Below are positions 17,384-27,300 of a DNA stretch of 64,000 bases, in pieces (position 1 is the first letter of the stretch; every line of letters starts with the position of its first letter). The stretch covers positions 124,001 to 188,000 of the forward strand of contig NZ_FMCR01000006.1 in the NCBI RefSeq assembly GCF_900091575.1, read 5' to 3'. This stretch comes from Micromonospora saelicesensis. GTDB lineage: Bacteria; Actinomycetota; Actinomycetes; Mycobacteriales; Micromonosporaceae. The translations under genes were made by a program, and so were the position numbers. Under the pieces are notes generated by a model. It ran no database searches. It worked only from the letters and a program-made list of their open reading frames with translations, and was not told the origin of the DNA.

Positions 17384-19042
17384 ATGGACGGCGAAGGTCT
17401 TCGGCTCAACATGAACGGCCTGGACTACCTGATCCTGGCGCTGTACTTCGTCACCGTCCTCGGGGTCGGCTTCGCCGCGCGCCGGGCCATCCGGACCAGC
17501 GTCGACTTCTTCCTCTCCGGCCGTTCCCTGCCGGCCTGGGTGACCGGTCTCGCCTTCGTCTCGGCGAACCTGGGCGCGTTGGAGATCATCGGGATGGCCG
17601 CCAACGGGGCCCAGTACGGCGTGATGACGGTCCACTACTACTGGATCGGCGCGGTCCCGGCGATGGTCTTCCTGGGCATCGTCATGATGCCCTTCTACTA
17701 CGGTTCCAAGGTCCGCAGCGTGCCGGAGTACCTGCGGCTGCGGTTCAACCGACCCACCCACCTGCTCAACGCGATCAGCTTCGCCGTCGCCCAGGTGCTG
17801 ATCGCCGGCGTGAACCTGTACGCGCTGGCCCTCGTCATGCAGGCGCTGCTCGGCTGGCCGCTCTGGACGGCGATCGTGGTCGGCGCGGCGATCGTGCTGG
17901 CGTACATCACCATCGGCGGCCTGTCCGGGGCGATCTACAACGAGGTGCTCCAGTTCTTCGTCATCCTGGCCGGCCTCATCCCGGTCACCGTGATCGGCCT
18001 GGTCAAGGTCGGCGGGTGGAACGGCCTGATGGACGCGGTCGGCGACACCAAACTCGGCGAGGCCGGCCTGCACGCGTGGCAGGACACCGGCAGCACCGCC
18101 AACCCGCTGGGCGCGCACTGGATCGGCATCGTCTTCGGCCTCGGCTTCGTGCTGTCGTTCGGCTACTGGACGACGAACTTCGCCGAGGTGCAGCGGGCCC
18201 TCTCGGCCAAGAACATGAGCGCCGCCCGGCGTACGCCGATCATCGCCGCGTACCCGAAGCTGTTCATCCCCCTGGTCACTGTCATCCCCGGCCTGGTGGC
18301 CCTGGTGACGGTGAAGGGCCTCGGCGCCGAGAGCGGCGACCTGCAGTACAACAACGCCATCCCGCTGCTGATGCGCGACCTGCTCCCGAACGGCGTGCTC
18401 GGGGTGGCGGTCACCGGCCTGCTCGCCTCGTTCATGGCCGGTATGGCGGCCAACGTGAGCGGCTTCAACACCGTCTTCACCTACGACATCTGGCAGGCGT
18501 ACATCCGCCGCGACCGGTCGGACGAGTACTACCTGCGGGTCGGCCGGTGGGCGACGGTCGCCGCCGTGGTGATCGGGATCGGCACCGCGTTCATCGCGGC
18601 CGGGTTCAGCAACATCATGAACTACATCCAGGCGCTCTTCTCCGTCTTCAACGCGCCGCTGTTCGCCACCTTCATCATCGGCATGTTCTGGAAGCGGATG
18701 AGCGCGCTGGCCGGCTTCTGGTCGCTGCTGCTGGGCACCCTGGTGTCGCTGAGCCTCTACCTGCTCTACAAGGGCGGGGTGGTCGATTTCAACTCCGACC
18801 TGGAGGAGAGCTTCTGGGGCGCCGGTCTGGCGTTCGTCACGGCGGTGGTGGTCGCCGCGATCGTCACTCCGCTCACCTCACCCAAGCGGGACGAGGAACT
18901 GCGCGGGTTGGTGTACGGCATGGGCGGCGTCGACCTCAAGGGCGACGTGCTCGTCGGGGACGCCGCCTGGTACCGCTCCCCGGTGCTGCTCGGTCTGATC
19001 GCGGTCGCGCTGGCCGCCCTCTTCTACATCCCGGTCTTCTAA
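17384..19042 (+). CDS. sodium:solute symporter (SSS family)
   Basis: A 552-residue inner-membrane secondary transporter. About 13-14 spans are visible, starting LDYLILALYFVTVLGVGFAA. SSS signatures include SVDFFLSGRSLPAWVTG, YYWIGAVPAMVFLGIVMMPF and GLLASFMAGMAANVSGFNTV. In-frame sequence upstream of 17384 belongs to the previous gene region; ATG 17384 has GAGGGG about 9 bases ahead. Substrate (sugar, acetate or another solute) cannot be read from sequence. It is followed after 16 bases by a small two-span protein, a common partner arrangement for this subfamily. Confidence 0.9.
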   Translation: MDGEGLRLNMNGLDYLILALYFVTVLGVGFAARRAIRTSVDFFLSGRSLPAWVTGLAFVSANLGALEIIGMAANGAQYGVMTVHYYWIGAVPAMVFLGIVMMPFYYGSKVRSVPEYLRLRFNRPTHLLNAISFAVAQVLIAGVNLYALALVMQALLGWPLWTAIVVGAAIVLAYITIGGLSGAIYNEVLQFFVILAGLIPVTVIGLVKVGGWNGLMDAVGDTKLGEAGLHAWQDTGSTANPLGAHWIGIVFGLGFVLSFGYWTTNFAEVQRALSAKNMSAARRTPIIAAYPKLFIPLVTVIPGLVALVTVKGLGAESGDLQYNNAIPLLMRDLLPNGVLGVAVTGLLASFMAGMAANVSGFNTVFTYDIWQAYIRRDRSDEYYLRVGRWATVAAVVIGIGTAFIAAGFSNIMNYIQALFSVFNAPLFATFIIGMFWKRMSALAGFWSLLLGTLVSLSLYLLYKGGVVDFNSDLEESFWGAGLAFVTAVVVAAIVTPLTSPKRDEELRGLVYGMGGVDLKGDVLVGDAAWYRSPVLLGLIAVALAALFYIPVF

Positions 19043-19058
19043 GGAAAGGGGTCGGCAG

Positions 19059-19367
19059 ATGAGCAACGATGGCCAGCCGGCACAGGACCCGCTGATCGAC
19101 AAGGCGCAGGCGGAGCAGCGGCGTTCCGCCGCGGCCCGGCTGTTCGACATCCGCCGGGTGATCGGTGGCCTCTTCGTCGCGTACGGGGTCATCGTGACCC
19201 TGATCGGCATCTTCGACAGCCGCGCCGAGATCGACAAGGCCGAAGGCGTACGGATCAACCTGTGGGCCGGGCTGGCGATGCTCGTGTTCGGCCTGCTCAT
19301 GCTGCTCTGGCAGTGGTGGCGCCCAGCGGAAGCGCCGGCCCCGAACGAGCAGCAGCCCGACGCCTGA
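19059..19367 (+). CDS. small two-span membrane protein accompanying the symporter
   Basis: A 102-residue protein with two hydrophobic segments, VIGGLFVAYGVIVTLIGIF and LWAGLAMLVFGLLMLLWQWW. A charged N-terminus and hydrophilic tail flank them. GGAAAGGGG precedes the ATG. It lies 16 bases after the symporter stop, so it is co-expressed and probably an accessory or stabilising subunit. The role is inferred from position only. Confidence 0.75.
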   Translation: MSNDGQPAQDPLIDKAQAEQRRSAAARLFDIRRVIGGLFVAYGVIVTLIGIFDSRAEIDKAEGVRINLWAGLAMLVFGLLMLLWQWWRPAEAPAPNEQQPDA

Positions 19368-19500
19368 CCGCCCGACCACCTGCCCCCGACCGCACGCACG
19401 AGCACTGCCCGGCCCGACCGCCGGGCCGTGCGGCATGAGCGCGGCACGAAGGGGTACGTGGGGGAAATCAGGCACCGTGTCGGACACAGGAGGCAGCACC

Positions 19501-19887
19501 ATGACCGATCGCGATCGCCAACCGCCGCTGGAGGACAGCCCCGAGGTGGCCTCGGCGGTGGACGATGACGCCACCGTGCCGCAGTTGCGGACCGGAGGTG
19601 GCCCGGACCGGGACACACCGGGCTTCGCCGAGCCTCGCAGCCGACCGGACGACCTCGCACCGGACACCGACGAGCTGATCGGTGACCCCTACGCCGCCGG
19701 CACCGGGGCGACCGGGACGGGCACCGGCGCTGGCGGGGACAACATCCGCACCGGGGGCGAACAGCCCTGGGAGCCGGAGGACCTGGTGATGGCCCGCGGG
19801 CAGGATCTGACACCGGAGAACCTGGAGAAGGCCCGCCGGGACCTGGCCGAGCAGGGCCGGGCGGCGATCGAACGCACCGTGCCCTGA
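19501..19887 (+). CDS. disordered hypothetical protein
   Basis: A 128-residue acidic protein rich in Asp, Gly, Pro and Thr with no membrane span. A Gly/Thr run (GTGATGTGTGAGG) is followed by a short helical end (LTPENLEKARRDLAEQGRAA). ATG 19501 is preceded by GGAGG at seven bases; earlier in-frame ATG at 19435 lacks a ribosome site. No family recognised. It may be its own unit, 133 bases after the small membrane protein. Confidence 0.65.
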   Translation: MTDRDRQPPLEDSPEVASAVDDDATVPQLRTGGGPDRDTPGFAEPRSRPDDLAPDTDELIGDPYAAGTGATGTGTGAGGDNIRTGGEQPWEPEDLVMARGQDLTPENLEKARRDLAEQGRAAIERTVP

Positions 19888-19901
19888 TCGGGGCCGAAGG
19901 G

Positions 19902-19941
19902 GGGTCCCCGGCCCGACCTGTGACGGTCGAGCCGGGGACCC
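19902..19941. terminator. bidirectional hairpin between convergent genes
   Basis: Perfect 11-bp arms GGGTCCCCGGC (19902-19912) and GCCGGGGACCC (19931-19941) with an 18-base loop. It sits between the rightward hypothetical gene and the leftward cellulase gene, both of which end beside it. Confidence 0.7.
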
Positions 19942-20008
19942 GGGGGGAACCTGCTGCCAACAGTGCCTCACCAACCACTGGCAGCGGGTTGGTGCGTGAG
20001 CTACCCGA

Positions 20009-21784
20009 TCAGAGCGCCGGGTAGGCGTTGCGCATGAGCTCCTGGAACTGGGCGGAGAACCAGGCACCGGAGATCGGTGCGTTGGCCAGCGCTCCGGACG
20101 GGTTGTTGCCGTTTCGGGCGTTGCCGCCGTACGTCGGGTCGCACATCCGGTCGAAGCCCTTGCCCTCGTTGTTCGGGATCTCCTTGCTGGAGCCGTCCGA
20201 CTCACCCGGCGGCTTCACCCAGACGTAGGCGTCGATGCCCGTCGCCGGGTTGGCCCGCGGCCGCTCGCCGAGGCCGGCGCCGGCCTGGTTGCACCAGTTG
20301 CCGAGGTGGGCCCGGCGGTCGATGCGACCCCCGTTGACGTACGTGTCGACGCTGGTCGTGGCGCCCGGACCGGTGGGCCGCGCGGAGCCACCCCAACCGT
20401 TGCGGGACGTGTCGATCAGCATGCCGATGTTGGAGTTGAAGCCGACCGAGACCAGCTGGTTGCGGAACGCCTGGGCGAACGACAGCTCGTCGACGTAGAA
20501 GTTCCAGTCGACCCACTTGGACTGCCGCACCGTCTGGCCGTTCACGTTGTCCGTGACCTTGAAGTACGGCTCAGTCAGCGCCGAGTAGTTCGCGGTGTTG
20601 GTGATGAAGCCGTGCACGTTGTTGACAGTGCTGCCCGAGGCCACCGCGGCGGTCTTCAGGATGTTGGAGGTCGGGACGAAGTTGGAGTCCCAGCCGAGCC
20701 AGCCGTGGTGGCCGGCGTCGATGTAGTTGTAGACGTTGCCGATAGCGCCCAGCTTGGCGAGGGCGTAGCCGACGCCGTTGACGTACGCGCCGTTGGCCTT
20801 GACCGTGTCGCACATGACCGTGCCGCCGGCCTGATCGGACGTGTTGGTGACCAGGTTCGGCAGGGAGTCGATCTCGATGATGTTGATGATCCGCAGGCTG
20901 CTGTACTTCGACTCACCCTGGATCGCGGCGATCGGGTCGATGTACTGGGCCTTGTACTTCGGCAGCTCGTCCGGGCCCAGCTCACCGTTGGAGGCGAGCG
21001 CGGAGCAGTCCCGACCGGGCAGGTTGTAGATCACGAACTGGATGTAGCCGGCACCCTGGCGCAGCGCCTCGTCCAGGTGCTGACGGACCCCGAAGGCACC
21101 GTTGGAGCTGCTGTCCGGCGTGCCGTTGATCGCGGCGATCCGGTCCAGCCAGACGGCGGTGGGGTTGTTGGAGACCCGGCTTCCGCCGGTCTCGGCGTCC
21201 GCCTTGGCCTTCCACTCCGGGTTCACGTAGCCGCGCACCCCGGCGTACGGGTTGTCGACCTTGGTGCCGGGCGGCGGCGTGGTCGGCGGCGGGTCGGTGG
21301 GCGGAGGCGTGGTGGGCGGCGGGTCGGTCGGCGGGGGCGTGGTCGGCGGGGTGGTGCCACCGTTGCAGACCACGCCGTTCAGGGTGAACGAGGTCGGCTT
21401 CGGGTTGCTGCCGCTCCACGCGCCGTTGAAGCCGATGCTCGTCGACGCGCCGGTGGCCAGGGTGCCGTTGTAGGACAGGCTCCGGGCGGTGACCTGGCTG
21501 CCGGACTGGGTGAACGTGGCCGACCAGCCCTGCTGCACCCGCTGGCCGGAGTTGGGGAAGGTCCAGCCCAGCGTCCAGCCGTTCAGCGGGTCGCCGACGT
21601 TCTTGATGGTGACGCTCGCGGTGAAACCACCGGGCCATTCGTTGCTCGTGTACGCGATATCGCACTGCGTCGCGGCCTGCGCCGCGGTAACCGGAATCGT
21701 TACGAGCCCACCGGCGACCAGGGCACCCGCGCCGGCGAGCGCGAGGGCCCGGCGTGGGCCGGATAGCCTTCTCCACACATTCAT
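20009..21784 (-). CDS. secreted CBM2-GH6 cellulase, probable cellobiohydrolase
   Basis: Degrades cellulose outside the cell. The 591-residue precursor has a signal peptide, residues 1 to about 38, ending VTAAQAA. A family 2 carbohydrate-binding module follows at about 39-137 (CDIAYTSNEWPGGF to GVVCNGG). A Thr/Pro linker with TTPPPTDPPP repeats leads to a GH6 domain from about 170. GH6 features are QFVIYNLPGRDCSALASNGE, IIEIDSLPNL, YIDAGHHGWLGW, and AYVWVKPPGESDG near the end. The sequence most resembles Cel6B-type exocellulases. ATG 21784 has AAGGAGAT well placed. A CebR/CelR-like box lies about 260 bases upstream, suggesting cello-oligosaccharide induction. Confidence 0.95.
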   Translation of the reverse strand: MNVWRRLSGPRRALALAGAGALVAGGLVTIPVTAAQAATQCDIAYTSNEWPGGFTASVTIKNVGDPLNGWTLGWTFPNSGQRVQQGWSATFTQSGSQVTARSLSYNGTLATGASTSIGFNGAWSGSNPKPTSFTLNGVVCNGGTTPPTTPPPTDPPPTTPPPTDPPPTTPPPGTKVDNPYAGVRGYVNPEWKAKADAETGGSRVSNNPTAVWLDRIAAINGTPDSSSNGAFGVRQHLDEALRQGAGYIQFVIYNLPGRDCSALASNGELGPDELPKYKAQYIDPIAAIQGESKYSSLRIINIIEIDSLPNLVTNTSDQAGGTVMCDTVKANGAYVNGVGYALAKLGAIGNVYNYIDAGHHGWLGWDSNFVPTSNILKTAAVASGSTVNNVHGFITNTANYSALTEPYFKVTDNVNGQTVRQSKWVDWNFYVDELSFAQAFRNQLVSVGFNSNIGMLIDTSRNGWGGSARPTGPGATTSVDTYVNGGRIDRRAHLGNWCNQAGAGLGERPRANPATGIDAYVWVKPPGESDGSSKEIPNNEGKGFDRMCDPTYGGNARNGNNPSGALANAPISGAWFSAQFQELMRNAYPAL

Positions 21785-22383
21785 GCCACTGATCTCCTTG
21801 GGCGAGACCGGGCCCACGTACGGCCCGGCGGGACGGCCCGATGGGCGTCCTGCACGGACGGCCGTCGGCGCCACGGGATTCTTTGGGGGGCGCCCGACCC
21901 GGACGGGCGATGGTGGTGGTGGTGCCCGACCGATGCGTCGGCCGGTCGATCGGCGGCGGGTGTGTCGCCCGGTTACCCGGGTGCCCTCGACTCCCCTGCC
22001 TGCACGGTGTGGCTCTCTGAACCGCGTTCGCCGATTCTTGCATGGGAGCGCTTCCATGGCAATGGCTCGATGCGTTGCCGGAGCCGTTTCGGACGATACC
22101 TGCGGTGGGCCAGACCGGCACGGGTGGTCCGGGCCCGTCGCAACCCGATGAGCGGGGCAGGGCGGGCGCAGGGAGCGCGGAACGCCGTGCGGCACCCACA
22201 AGGTCCCGCGACGCCCGACACGGCGCTCGGCGCGGCGAAAGCCGCGTAGCACCCCTTCGCCTCTTACTCCGATCAAAGGTCAAAACGCGAATCTTTCACT
22301 TCATAAGTCATGAAACGGTCTAACGTCGGTCTTAGCTCGGTTGTCGCCGAGCTCAGGACAACAGGGATGGAGTGACGCAGGTC
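21785..22383. other. 599-base divergent intergenic region
   Basis: Lies between the leftward cellulase and the rightward charged-repeat gene. It holds the CebR-like box at 22043-22056. Near the right gene is a small hairpin, AGCTCGG (22334-22340) with CCGAGCT (22347-22353), in its probable 5' leader. A comparatively AT-rich stretch at about 22262-22325 probably contains the rightward promoter. No convincing ORF; both strands are open in places only because of GC bias. Confidence 0.6.
22043..22056. promoter_or_regulatory. CebR/CelR-type operator upstream of the cellulase
   Basis: TGGGAGCGCTTCCA differs by one base from TGGGAGCGCTCCCA, the palindrome bound by the LacI-family repressors CelR (Thermobifida) and CebR (Streptomyces). 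It stands 258 bases before the cellulase ATG, so either the leader is long or the promoter is distant. Confidence 0.8.
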
Positions 22384-23595
22384 ATGGCTAAGAAGATGCT
22401 CGGGAAGGTCGTTGCGGGCGCCGCGCTCGGCGGCGCGTCGCTCCTGGTGTTCGCACCGGGGATCGCGTTCGCCGACGGCCACGACGACGGCAAGGTCTAC
22501 GCCAAGCCGCACGTCGTCAAGGCTGGCGACGAGGTCAAGCTCCTCGAGATCTGCCCGGATCGGCAGGAGCACGCGTACGTGTGGTCCAAGGTCACCGGCA
22601 AGGTCAAGCTCAAGCCGGCGCATGAAGACCGGGGTGAGGACCGCGAGTGGCGCGAGGAGGAGAACTCCTCCGACCACGACAAGGGCAAGGACGAGCACGG
22701 CAAGGACGACAACGGCAAGGACCACGAAGGCAAGGACGAGAACGGCAAGGACGAGCACGGCAAGGACGACAAGGGCAAGGACCACGAAGGCAAGGACGAG
22801 AACGGCAAGGACGAGCACGGCAAGGACGACAAGGGCAAGGACGACAACGGCAAGGGTGGCCAGGGTGGCGGCGCTGCCGCCGACGCCTACGGCGACGAGG
22901 GCAGCAAGGACTGGAAGGGCGAGGAGCACGGCCAGGACGCCGAAGAGGGCCGTGACAAGAAGGACTGGGACTCCAAGGACGAAGACAAGAAGGACTGGGA
23001 GTCCAAGGACGAGCACGGCTCGGACTACGGCTCGGACAAGGGCCGGGAGTCCAAGGACGACCACGGCTCCGAGTACGGCTCGGACAACGGCTGGGAGAAC
23101 AAGGACGAGCACGGCTCCGAGTACGGCTCGGACAACGGCTGGGAGAACAAGGACGAGCACGGCTCCGAATACGGCTCGGACAACGGCTGGGAGTCCAAGG
23201 ACGAGCACGGCTCCGAGTACGGCTCGGACGAGCGCGGCGGTTACGGCAAGGACGAGCGCGGCTCCGACGAGCGCGGCGGTTACGGCAAGGACGAGCGCGG
23301 CTCGGACGAGCGTGGCTCGGACGAGCGTGGCCGGCACGAGGAGCGCGAGTTCGTCTACTACGGCGAAGCCAAGGTCGACAAGGACGCCAAGCCGGGTCGC
23401 TACGAGCTCAAGGGCTCCTGCGGCGAGGGCGAGCTCGTCGTGCTGCCGCACGGCGGTGTCGACGGTGGTGACGGCGGCGTCAGCACCGGCACCGACCGGG
23501 GTCTGGCTACCGGCGGGGCGGGCCTGCTCGGCGCTGCCGCGCTGGGCGGGATCGTGCTGATGCGTCGTCGGCGGACCGATGGTTCGCTCGTCTGA
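22384..23595 (+). CDS. secreted charged-repeat surface protein, probable sortase substrate
   Basis: A 403-residue protein. Signal peptide 1-30 ends GIAFA. A folded-looking segment (about 31-80, KPHVVKAGDEVKLLEICPD) follows. Block A (101-157) repeats GKDEH/GKDDN/GKDHE/GKDEN pentapeptides. Block B (207-286) has five 16-residue repeats like NKDEHGSEYGSDNGWE, then DERG repeats to about 316. A second ordered part (322-357, KPGRYELKGSCGEGELVVL) precedes a C-terminus of LATGG, a hydrophobic span (LLGAAALGGIVLM) and RRRR. That tail resembles a sorting signal without LPxTG. The sortase gene overlaps its 3' end. A GTG at 22372 is an alternative start. Confidence 0.85.
   Translation: MAKKMLGKVVAGAALGGASLLVFAPGIAFADGHDDGKVYAKPHVVKAGDEVKLLEICPDRQEHAYVWSKVTGKVKLKPAHEDRGEDREWREEENSSDHDKGKDEHGKDDNGKDHEGKDENGKDEHGKDDKGKDHEGKDENGKDEHGKDDKGKDDNGKGGQGGGAAADAYGDEGSKDWKGEEHGQDAEEGRDKKDWDSKDEDKKDWESKDEHGSDYGSDKGRESKDDHGSEYGSDNGWENKDEHGSEYGSDNGWENKDEHGSEYGSDNGWESKDEHGSEYGSDERGGYGKDERGSDERGGYGKDERGSDERGSDERGRHEEREFVYYGEAKVDKDAKPGRYELKGSCGEGELVVLPHGGVDGGDGGVSTGTDRGLATGGAGLLGAAALGGIVLMRRRRTDGSLV
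22684..22854. repeat. repeat block A: 60-bp units of 15-bp subunits
   Basis: DNA repeats with a 60-base period built of 15-base subunits, encoding 20-residue GKD(E/D)x repeats; almost three copies. Adjacent copies differ at very few bases, which indicates recent expansion or ongoing homogenisation. Confidence 0.85.
23002..23331. repeat. repeat block B: 48-bp units then DERG-coding repeats
   Basis: About five 48-base units (23002-23241) encode SKDEHGSEYGSDNGWE-type repeats. Shorter GACGAGCGCGGC-type repeats follow to about 23331. It is distinct in sequence from block A in the same gene. Confidence 0.85.
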
Positions 23596-24295
23596 CGTGA
23601 CGGCGACACCGGCCGGCGGCCGCCACGGGAAACCGTGGCGTGCCGCCGGCACGGCCGTCGTCGTCACCCTGGCCATGATCGGTGCCGGCATGATCGGCGC
23701 CTCCCTGAAGACCACGCCCACTCCGCGACCGCCGCAGCCGCTGGCCCAGGCCGGCCCCGAGGCCACGGCGCCGGCGAGCACCGCCGACGATGCCCCGCTG
23801 ATCGGCGGGCAGCCGGCCGGTCAGGCGGCGGCCGGCTTGGCCCGTTCGGCACCGACCAGCATCGAGATCCCCCGGATCGGTGTCGACGCGACGATCATGT
23901 CGTTGGGCACCAACCCGGACGGCACCGTCCAGGTCCCTCCGCTGGACAAGGCCGACCAGGCCGGGTGGTACGAGCCCGGTGCGAGCCCGGGCGAGACGGG
24001 TAACGCAGTCATCGTCGGGCACGTGGACTCGGCGGTGCTCGGCCCGGCCGTCTTCTTCGACCTCGGCGCTCTCGTCTCCGGCGACACCGTCACCGTGCGC
24101 CGCGCCGACGGAGTGCCGGCCACCTTCACTGTCGACTCGGTGAAGTCGTACCCGAAGACTGCCTTCCCCACCGAGTTGGTCTACGGACCGAGTGACCGGC
24201 CCAGCCTGCGGGTGGTCACCTGCGGCGGTCAGTTCGACCAGGCCGCGAAGAGCTACCCGGACAACATCGTCGTCTTCGCCACCCTGGCGGCGTGA
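23579..24295 (+). CDS. class F sortase
   Basis: A membrane-anchored transpeptidase of 238 residues that would attach surface proteins to the cell wall. An N-terminal span at about 23-42 (AGTAVVVTLAMIGAGMIGAS) and a Pro/Ala linker precede the sortase fold from about 93 (TSIEIPRIGVDATI). Catalytic His148 is in VGHVDS and Cys215 in RVVTCGG. No arginine occurs after Cys215, so the helper Arg may be Arg211 or absent. ATG 23579 overlaps the surface-protein gene by 17 bases; GTG 23597 is an alternative. Overlap makes that protein the obvious substrate. Confidence 0.9.
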   Translation: MVRSSDVTATPAGGRHGKPWRAAGTAVVVTLAMIGAGMIGASLKTTPTPRPPQPLAQAGPEATAPASTADDAPLIGGQPAGQAAAGLARSAPTSIEIPRIGVDATIMSLGTNPDGTVQVPPLDKADQAGWYEPGASPGETGNAVIVGHVDSAVLGPAVFFDLGALVSGDTVTVRRADGVPATFTVDSVKSYPKTAFPTELVYGPSDRPSLRVVTCGGQFDQAAKSYPDNIVVFATLAA

Positions 24296-24310
24296 CCCAC
24301 GACGAACGAA

Positions 24311-24356
24311 ACGCGGTCCGGCCGGTCGGGGTCACCCCCGACCGGCCGGACCGCGT
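24311..24356. terminator. 21-bp perfect hairpin between convergent genes
   Basis: Perfect 21-bp arms (24311-24331 and 24336-24356, core GGTCCGGCCGGTC) with a four-base TCAC loop. It lies between the rightward sortase and the leftward glutamate dehydrogenase genes. It is the longest uninterrupted stem of the terminators in the window except for the 46.9 kb hairpin. Confidence 0.85.
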
Positions 24357-24370
24357 CCGGCGTACCTGAA

Positions 24371-27300
24371 TCAGGCGGCTGCGGAGGTCCGCACCAGGGT
24401 GCGGATCTGACGCAGCAGCACCGACAGGGCGGCAAGGTCCGCCCGCGACTCGTCGAACTCCCCCATCGCCCTCCGCGCCCGGTGGATCGAGGTGGCGTTC
24501 GACTGCTCCCACTGCTGCACCCGCTCGTGCGGCGGCAGGTCGCCCGGGGTGGAGTCGAGTACCTCCGCGGTGAGCGCGGCCAGCGCGGCGTACAGGTCGT
24601 ACCGCAGCGCCATCCGGGCCAGCGTCTGCCAGCGGTCCTCCCGCGGCAGCAGGGAGATCTTCGACAGCAGCGAGTCCACCCGGAACAGGTCGGACAGCAC
24701 GAAGTAGACCGAGGCCACCTCGCTCACGTCCCGCCCGCTGGCGTTCGCGGTCTCCACCACGTCCATCAGACCGAAGCTGTACATCAGCCGGGTCGCCCGC
24801 TCCGCCAGCTCACGGGGCAGCCCACGCTCGGTCATCGAGTCCATGTGCGCGGCGATGCCCTGGCGCTCGTTGCCGTAGAACAGCTCCTCGAGCCCCGGCA
24901 GCAGTCGGGTGACCCCGTCACGCAGCCGCGCGATCTCGCCCGGCACGTCGATCGGCGAACGCCGATTGGAGACCAGCCACCGCACCGCCCGGTCGAGCAG
25001 CCGACGGGTGTCCAGGTAGACGCTGGTCTGCAGCTCCGGCGCCACCTTGTTGTCCAGCGCCTCGACCGCGTCCCACAGGTCGCGCAGGCCGAACACCTCG
25101 CTGACCACCACGTACGCCCGGATCACGTCGGCCGCGCTGGCCGCCGTCTCCTCGACCACCCGGAAGATGAACGAGATGCCACCCCGGTTGATCGCCTCGT
25201 TGACCAGCACGGTGGTGACGATGTCCCGGCGCAGCCGGTGCCGGCCCATCCGGTCGGCGAACCGTTCGCGCATCGGCGTCGGGAAGTAGTTGACCAGGAC
25301 GTCGGTCGTCCACTCCTCGTCGGCCAGCCCCTCGGTGAGGATCTCCCGCTCCAGGACGATCTTCACGTACGCGAGCAGCACGGCGAACTCCGGCGCGGTC
25401 AGCCCGGACTCGCTGCGGACCGCCAGTTCCTCGTCCGGCGGCAGCGCCTCCAGCGCGCGGTCCAACCCGCCCGAACGCTCCAGTTCGTTGATCATCCGAC
25501 GGTGCACCGGGAGCAGCGAGGCGGCCTGGGCCTGAGCGTTGTTGATCGCCCGAGCCTGGTCGTAGTTGTCCCGCAGCACCAGCTCCGCGACCTCGTTGGT
25601 CATCCCGGCCAGCAGCTCGTCCCGGTCGGCCGTGGTCAGCTCACCGTCGGCCACTGCCGTGTTGAGCAGGATCTTGATGTTCACCTCGTGGTCGGAGGTG
25701 TCCACCCCGGCCGCGTTGTCGATGAAGTCCGTGTAGATCCGGCCACCGGTCAACGCGTACTCGATCCGGCCTAGCTGGGTCCAGCCCAGGTTGCCGCCCT
25801 CGCCCGCCACCCGGCAGCGCAGGTTGCGCCCGTCCACCCGGATCGCGTCGTTGGACTTGTCACCCACCTCGGCGTTGGTCTGGGTGGAGGCCTTGACGTA
25901 GGTGCCGATGCCGCCGTTCCAGAACAGGTCCACCGGGGCGGTGACGATCGCCTTCATCAGGTCCTGCGGCGACAACTGCGTGACGTCGTCGTCCAGGCCG
26001 ATCGCCGCCCGGACCTGCGGCGTGATCGGGATGGACTTCGCGGTACGCGGGAAGATGCCGCCACCTGCCGAGATCAGCTCCGGGTTGTAGTCCTCCCAGG
26101 AGGAACGGGACAGGTCGAACAGCCGTCGACGCTCCGCGTACGAGGTGGCGGCGTCCGGCTCCGGGTCGAGGAAGATGTGCCGGTGGTCGAAGGCGGCCAC
26201 CAGCCGGATGTGCTCGGAGAGCAGCATTCCGTTGCCGAACACGTCGCCGGACATGTCGCCGACGCCGACCACTGTGAAGTCCTGGGTCTGGGTGTCCAGG
26301 CCCAGCTCACGGAAGTGCCGCTTGACCGACTCCCAGGCGCCCCGGGCGGTGATGCCCATCTTCTTGTGGTCGTAGCCGGCGGAACCGCCGGACGCGAACG
26401 CGTCGCCCATCCAGAAGTTGTGGTTCTTGGAGATCTCGTTGGCGATGTCGGAGAACGTCGCGGTGCCCTTGTCGGCCGCCACGACCAGGTACGGATCGTC
26501 ACCGTCGTGCCGGACCACGTCCTCGGGCGGCACGATCTGCCCGCTGACGATGTTGTCGGTGACGTCCAGCATCGCGCCGACGAACTCCTGGTAGCAGGCG
26601 ACCGCCTCGTCCCGGTCGCCCGGCTTCTGCTTCAACACGAAGCCGCCCTTGGCGCCGACCGGCACGATCACGGTGTTCTTCACCATCTGCGCCTTGACCA
26701 GGCCCAGCACCTCGGTGCGGAAGTCCTCCCGACGGTCGGACCACCGCAACCCGCCCCGGGCCACCGGCCCGAACCGCAGGTGCACACCCTCGAAGCGCGG
26801 CGAGTAGACGAAGATCTCGAACTTCGGTCGCGGCGCGGGCAGGTCCGGAATGGCCTGCGGGTCGAGCTTGAACGCCACGTACGCCTTCGGCCGCCCGTCG
26901 GCGCGCTTCTGGTAGAAGCTGGTCCGCAGGGTCGCCTCGATCAGCGTCAGGTACGAGCGCAGGATCCGATCCTGGTCGAGGCTCGCCACGTCGTCCAGCG
27001 CGCCCCGGATCGTCTCCACCAGCTCACCGCTGCGCTGCTGCCGCTGCTCGGTGCTCAACTCGCCCGGCGCGAACCGGGTCTCGAAGAGCTCCACCAGCAA
27101 CGCGGCGAGCTTCGGGTACGCGATGAAGGTCTGCTCCATGTAGTCCTGCGAGAAGACCGTGCCGGCCTGCCGCAGGTACTTCGCGTACGCCCGCAGCACC
27201 ACCACCTGCCGCCAGGTCAGCCCGCCGCGCAGCACCAGCTCGTTGAACCGGTCCACCTCGGCCTCGCCGCGCCAGGCAGCCGCGAAGGCGTTCTCCACGT

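Noticed and set aside
20306..21766. 486-codon plus-strand frame over the cellulase gene
   Set aside because: It is antisense to a strongly supported GH6 gene and has Val/Arg/Gly-biased shadow composition.
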